Origin: an uncultured Erysipelotrichaceae bacterium
Lineage (GTDB): Bacteria > Bacillota_I > Bacilli_A > Erysipelotrichales > Coprobacillaceae
Length of the DNA stretch: 5,587 nt
Direction of reading: 5' to 3'
NCBI GenBank assembly: GCA_945981915.1
Contig: CAMFRJ010000104.1
Location: 1 to 5,587, forward strand
Below, piece by piece: positions 5,499-5,587 of the stretch (the first letter of the stretch is position 1; each line of letters opens with the position of its first letter). The position numbers and the translations under genes were made by a program. A model generated the notes under the pieces. The model was not told the DNA's origin, did not search any database, and was given only the letters and a program-made list of their open reading frames with translations.

Positions 5499-5587
5499 CA
5501 CTGTCCTTTGACCTGAGAGTTTCACCTCATATGAGGTTTGCTCCTTCGGTGGTCAATTGAATGACTCTCTCCAGTGTTTCGTCCAAC
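5499..5587 (-). promoter_or_regulatory. Glycine riboswitch aptamer, probably the second of a tandem pair cut by the window edge
   Basis: The aptamer core runs from 5576 to 5499 on the minus strand. P1 is CACTG (5576-5572) with CAGTG (5503-5499). P2 is GAGAG (5571-5567) with CTCTC (5519-5515). A 5-bp hairpin, ACCTC/GAGGT around ATAT, occupies 5537-5524. The conserved single-stranded parts are clear: CCACCGAAGGAGCAA (5552-5538) and CTCTCAGG followed by AAAGGACAG (5519-5501). These are hallmark glycine-riboswitch sequences. The bases upstream (5587-5577, GTTGGACGAAA) resemble the linker that joins aptamer 1 to aptamer 2 in Bacillota tandem glycine riboswitches. The downstream gene is an AGCS symporter, a known target class of glycine riboswitches. 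Confidence 0.93.

Noticed and set aside
5485..5503. T-run after the aptamer as an intrinsic terminator
   Set aside because: The six T residues (5490-5485) lie 8 nt after the short P1 helix with no adjacent stem, so a standard terminator is not formed.

Overview
The window is AT-rich bacterial DNA with strong AGGAGG-type ribosome binding sites, very short intergenic gaps and T-tract hairpin terminators, all typical of a low-GC Bacillota. The protein repertoire (AsnB, a short NfeD beside an SPFH protein, and an AGCS symporter under a glycine riboswitch) fits an anaerobic gut Firmicute. An Erysipelotrichales-type genome is my guess, but nothing here proves it. The first 42 bases are not biological: they are an Illumina Nextera i7 index plus the Read 2 transposase adapter, so the native sequence begins at base 43 and the window starts at a contig end.

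Layout. (1) 64-1794, plus strand: a likely operon of an unrecognised 121-aa protein, a short NfeD-family membrane protein and a stomatin/QmcA-like SPFH protein, spaced 13 and 11 nt apart and closed by a strong intrinsic terminator (1801-1839). (2) 1871-3685, plus strand: a complete glutamine-hydrolysing asparagine synthetase. (3) 3680-4054, minus strand: an unrecognised 124-aa protein whose 3' end overlaps the end of asnB by 6 bp. (4) 4107-5444, minus strand: a sodium:alanine/glycine symporter (AGCS family) with its own terminator. (5) 5445-5587, minus strand: the symporter leader, holding a glycine riboswitch aptamer. The sequence just 5' of it looks like the linker of a tandem riboswitch, so a first aptamer probably lies beyond the window edge.

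How the parts work together. The NfeD and SPFH proteins are expected to act as a membrane pair in microdomain organisation or membrane quality control; the small upstream gene is a candidate third partner. AsnB makes asparagine from aspartate and glutamine. The symporter imports alanine or glycine with sodium, and its leader senses glycine, so uptake is tied to the intracellular pool. The most unusual architecture is the asnB/hypothetical junction. The two genes end inside a shared perfect inverted repeat, so both proteins end in nearly the same peptide. The asnB terminator lies inside the opposing gene, and a weaker candidate terminator for the opposing gene lies inside asnB.

I found no CRISPR array, tRNA, rRNA, insertion sequence or prophage gene, and no clearly novel multi-gene system.
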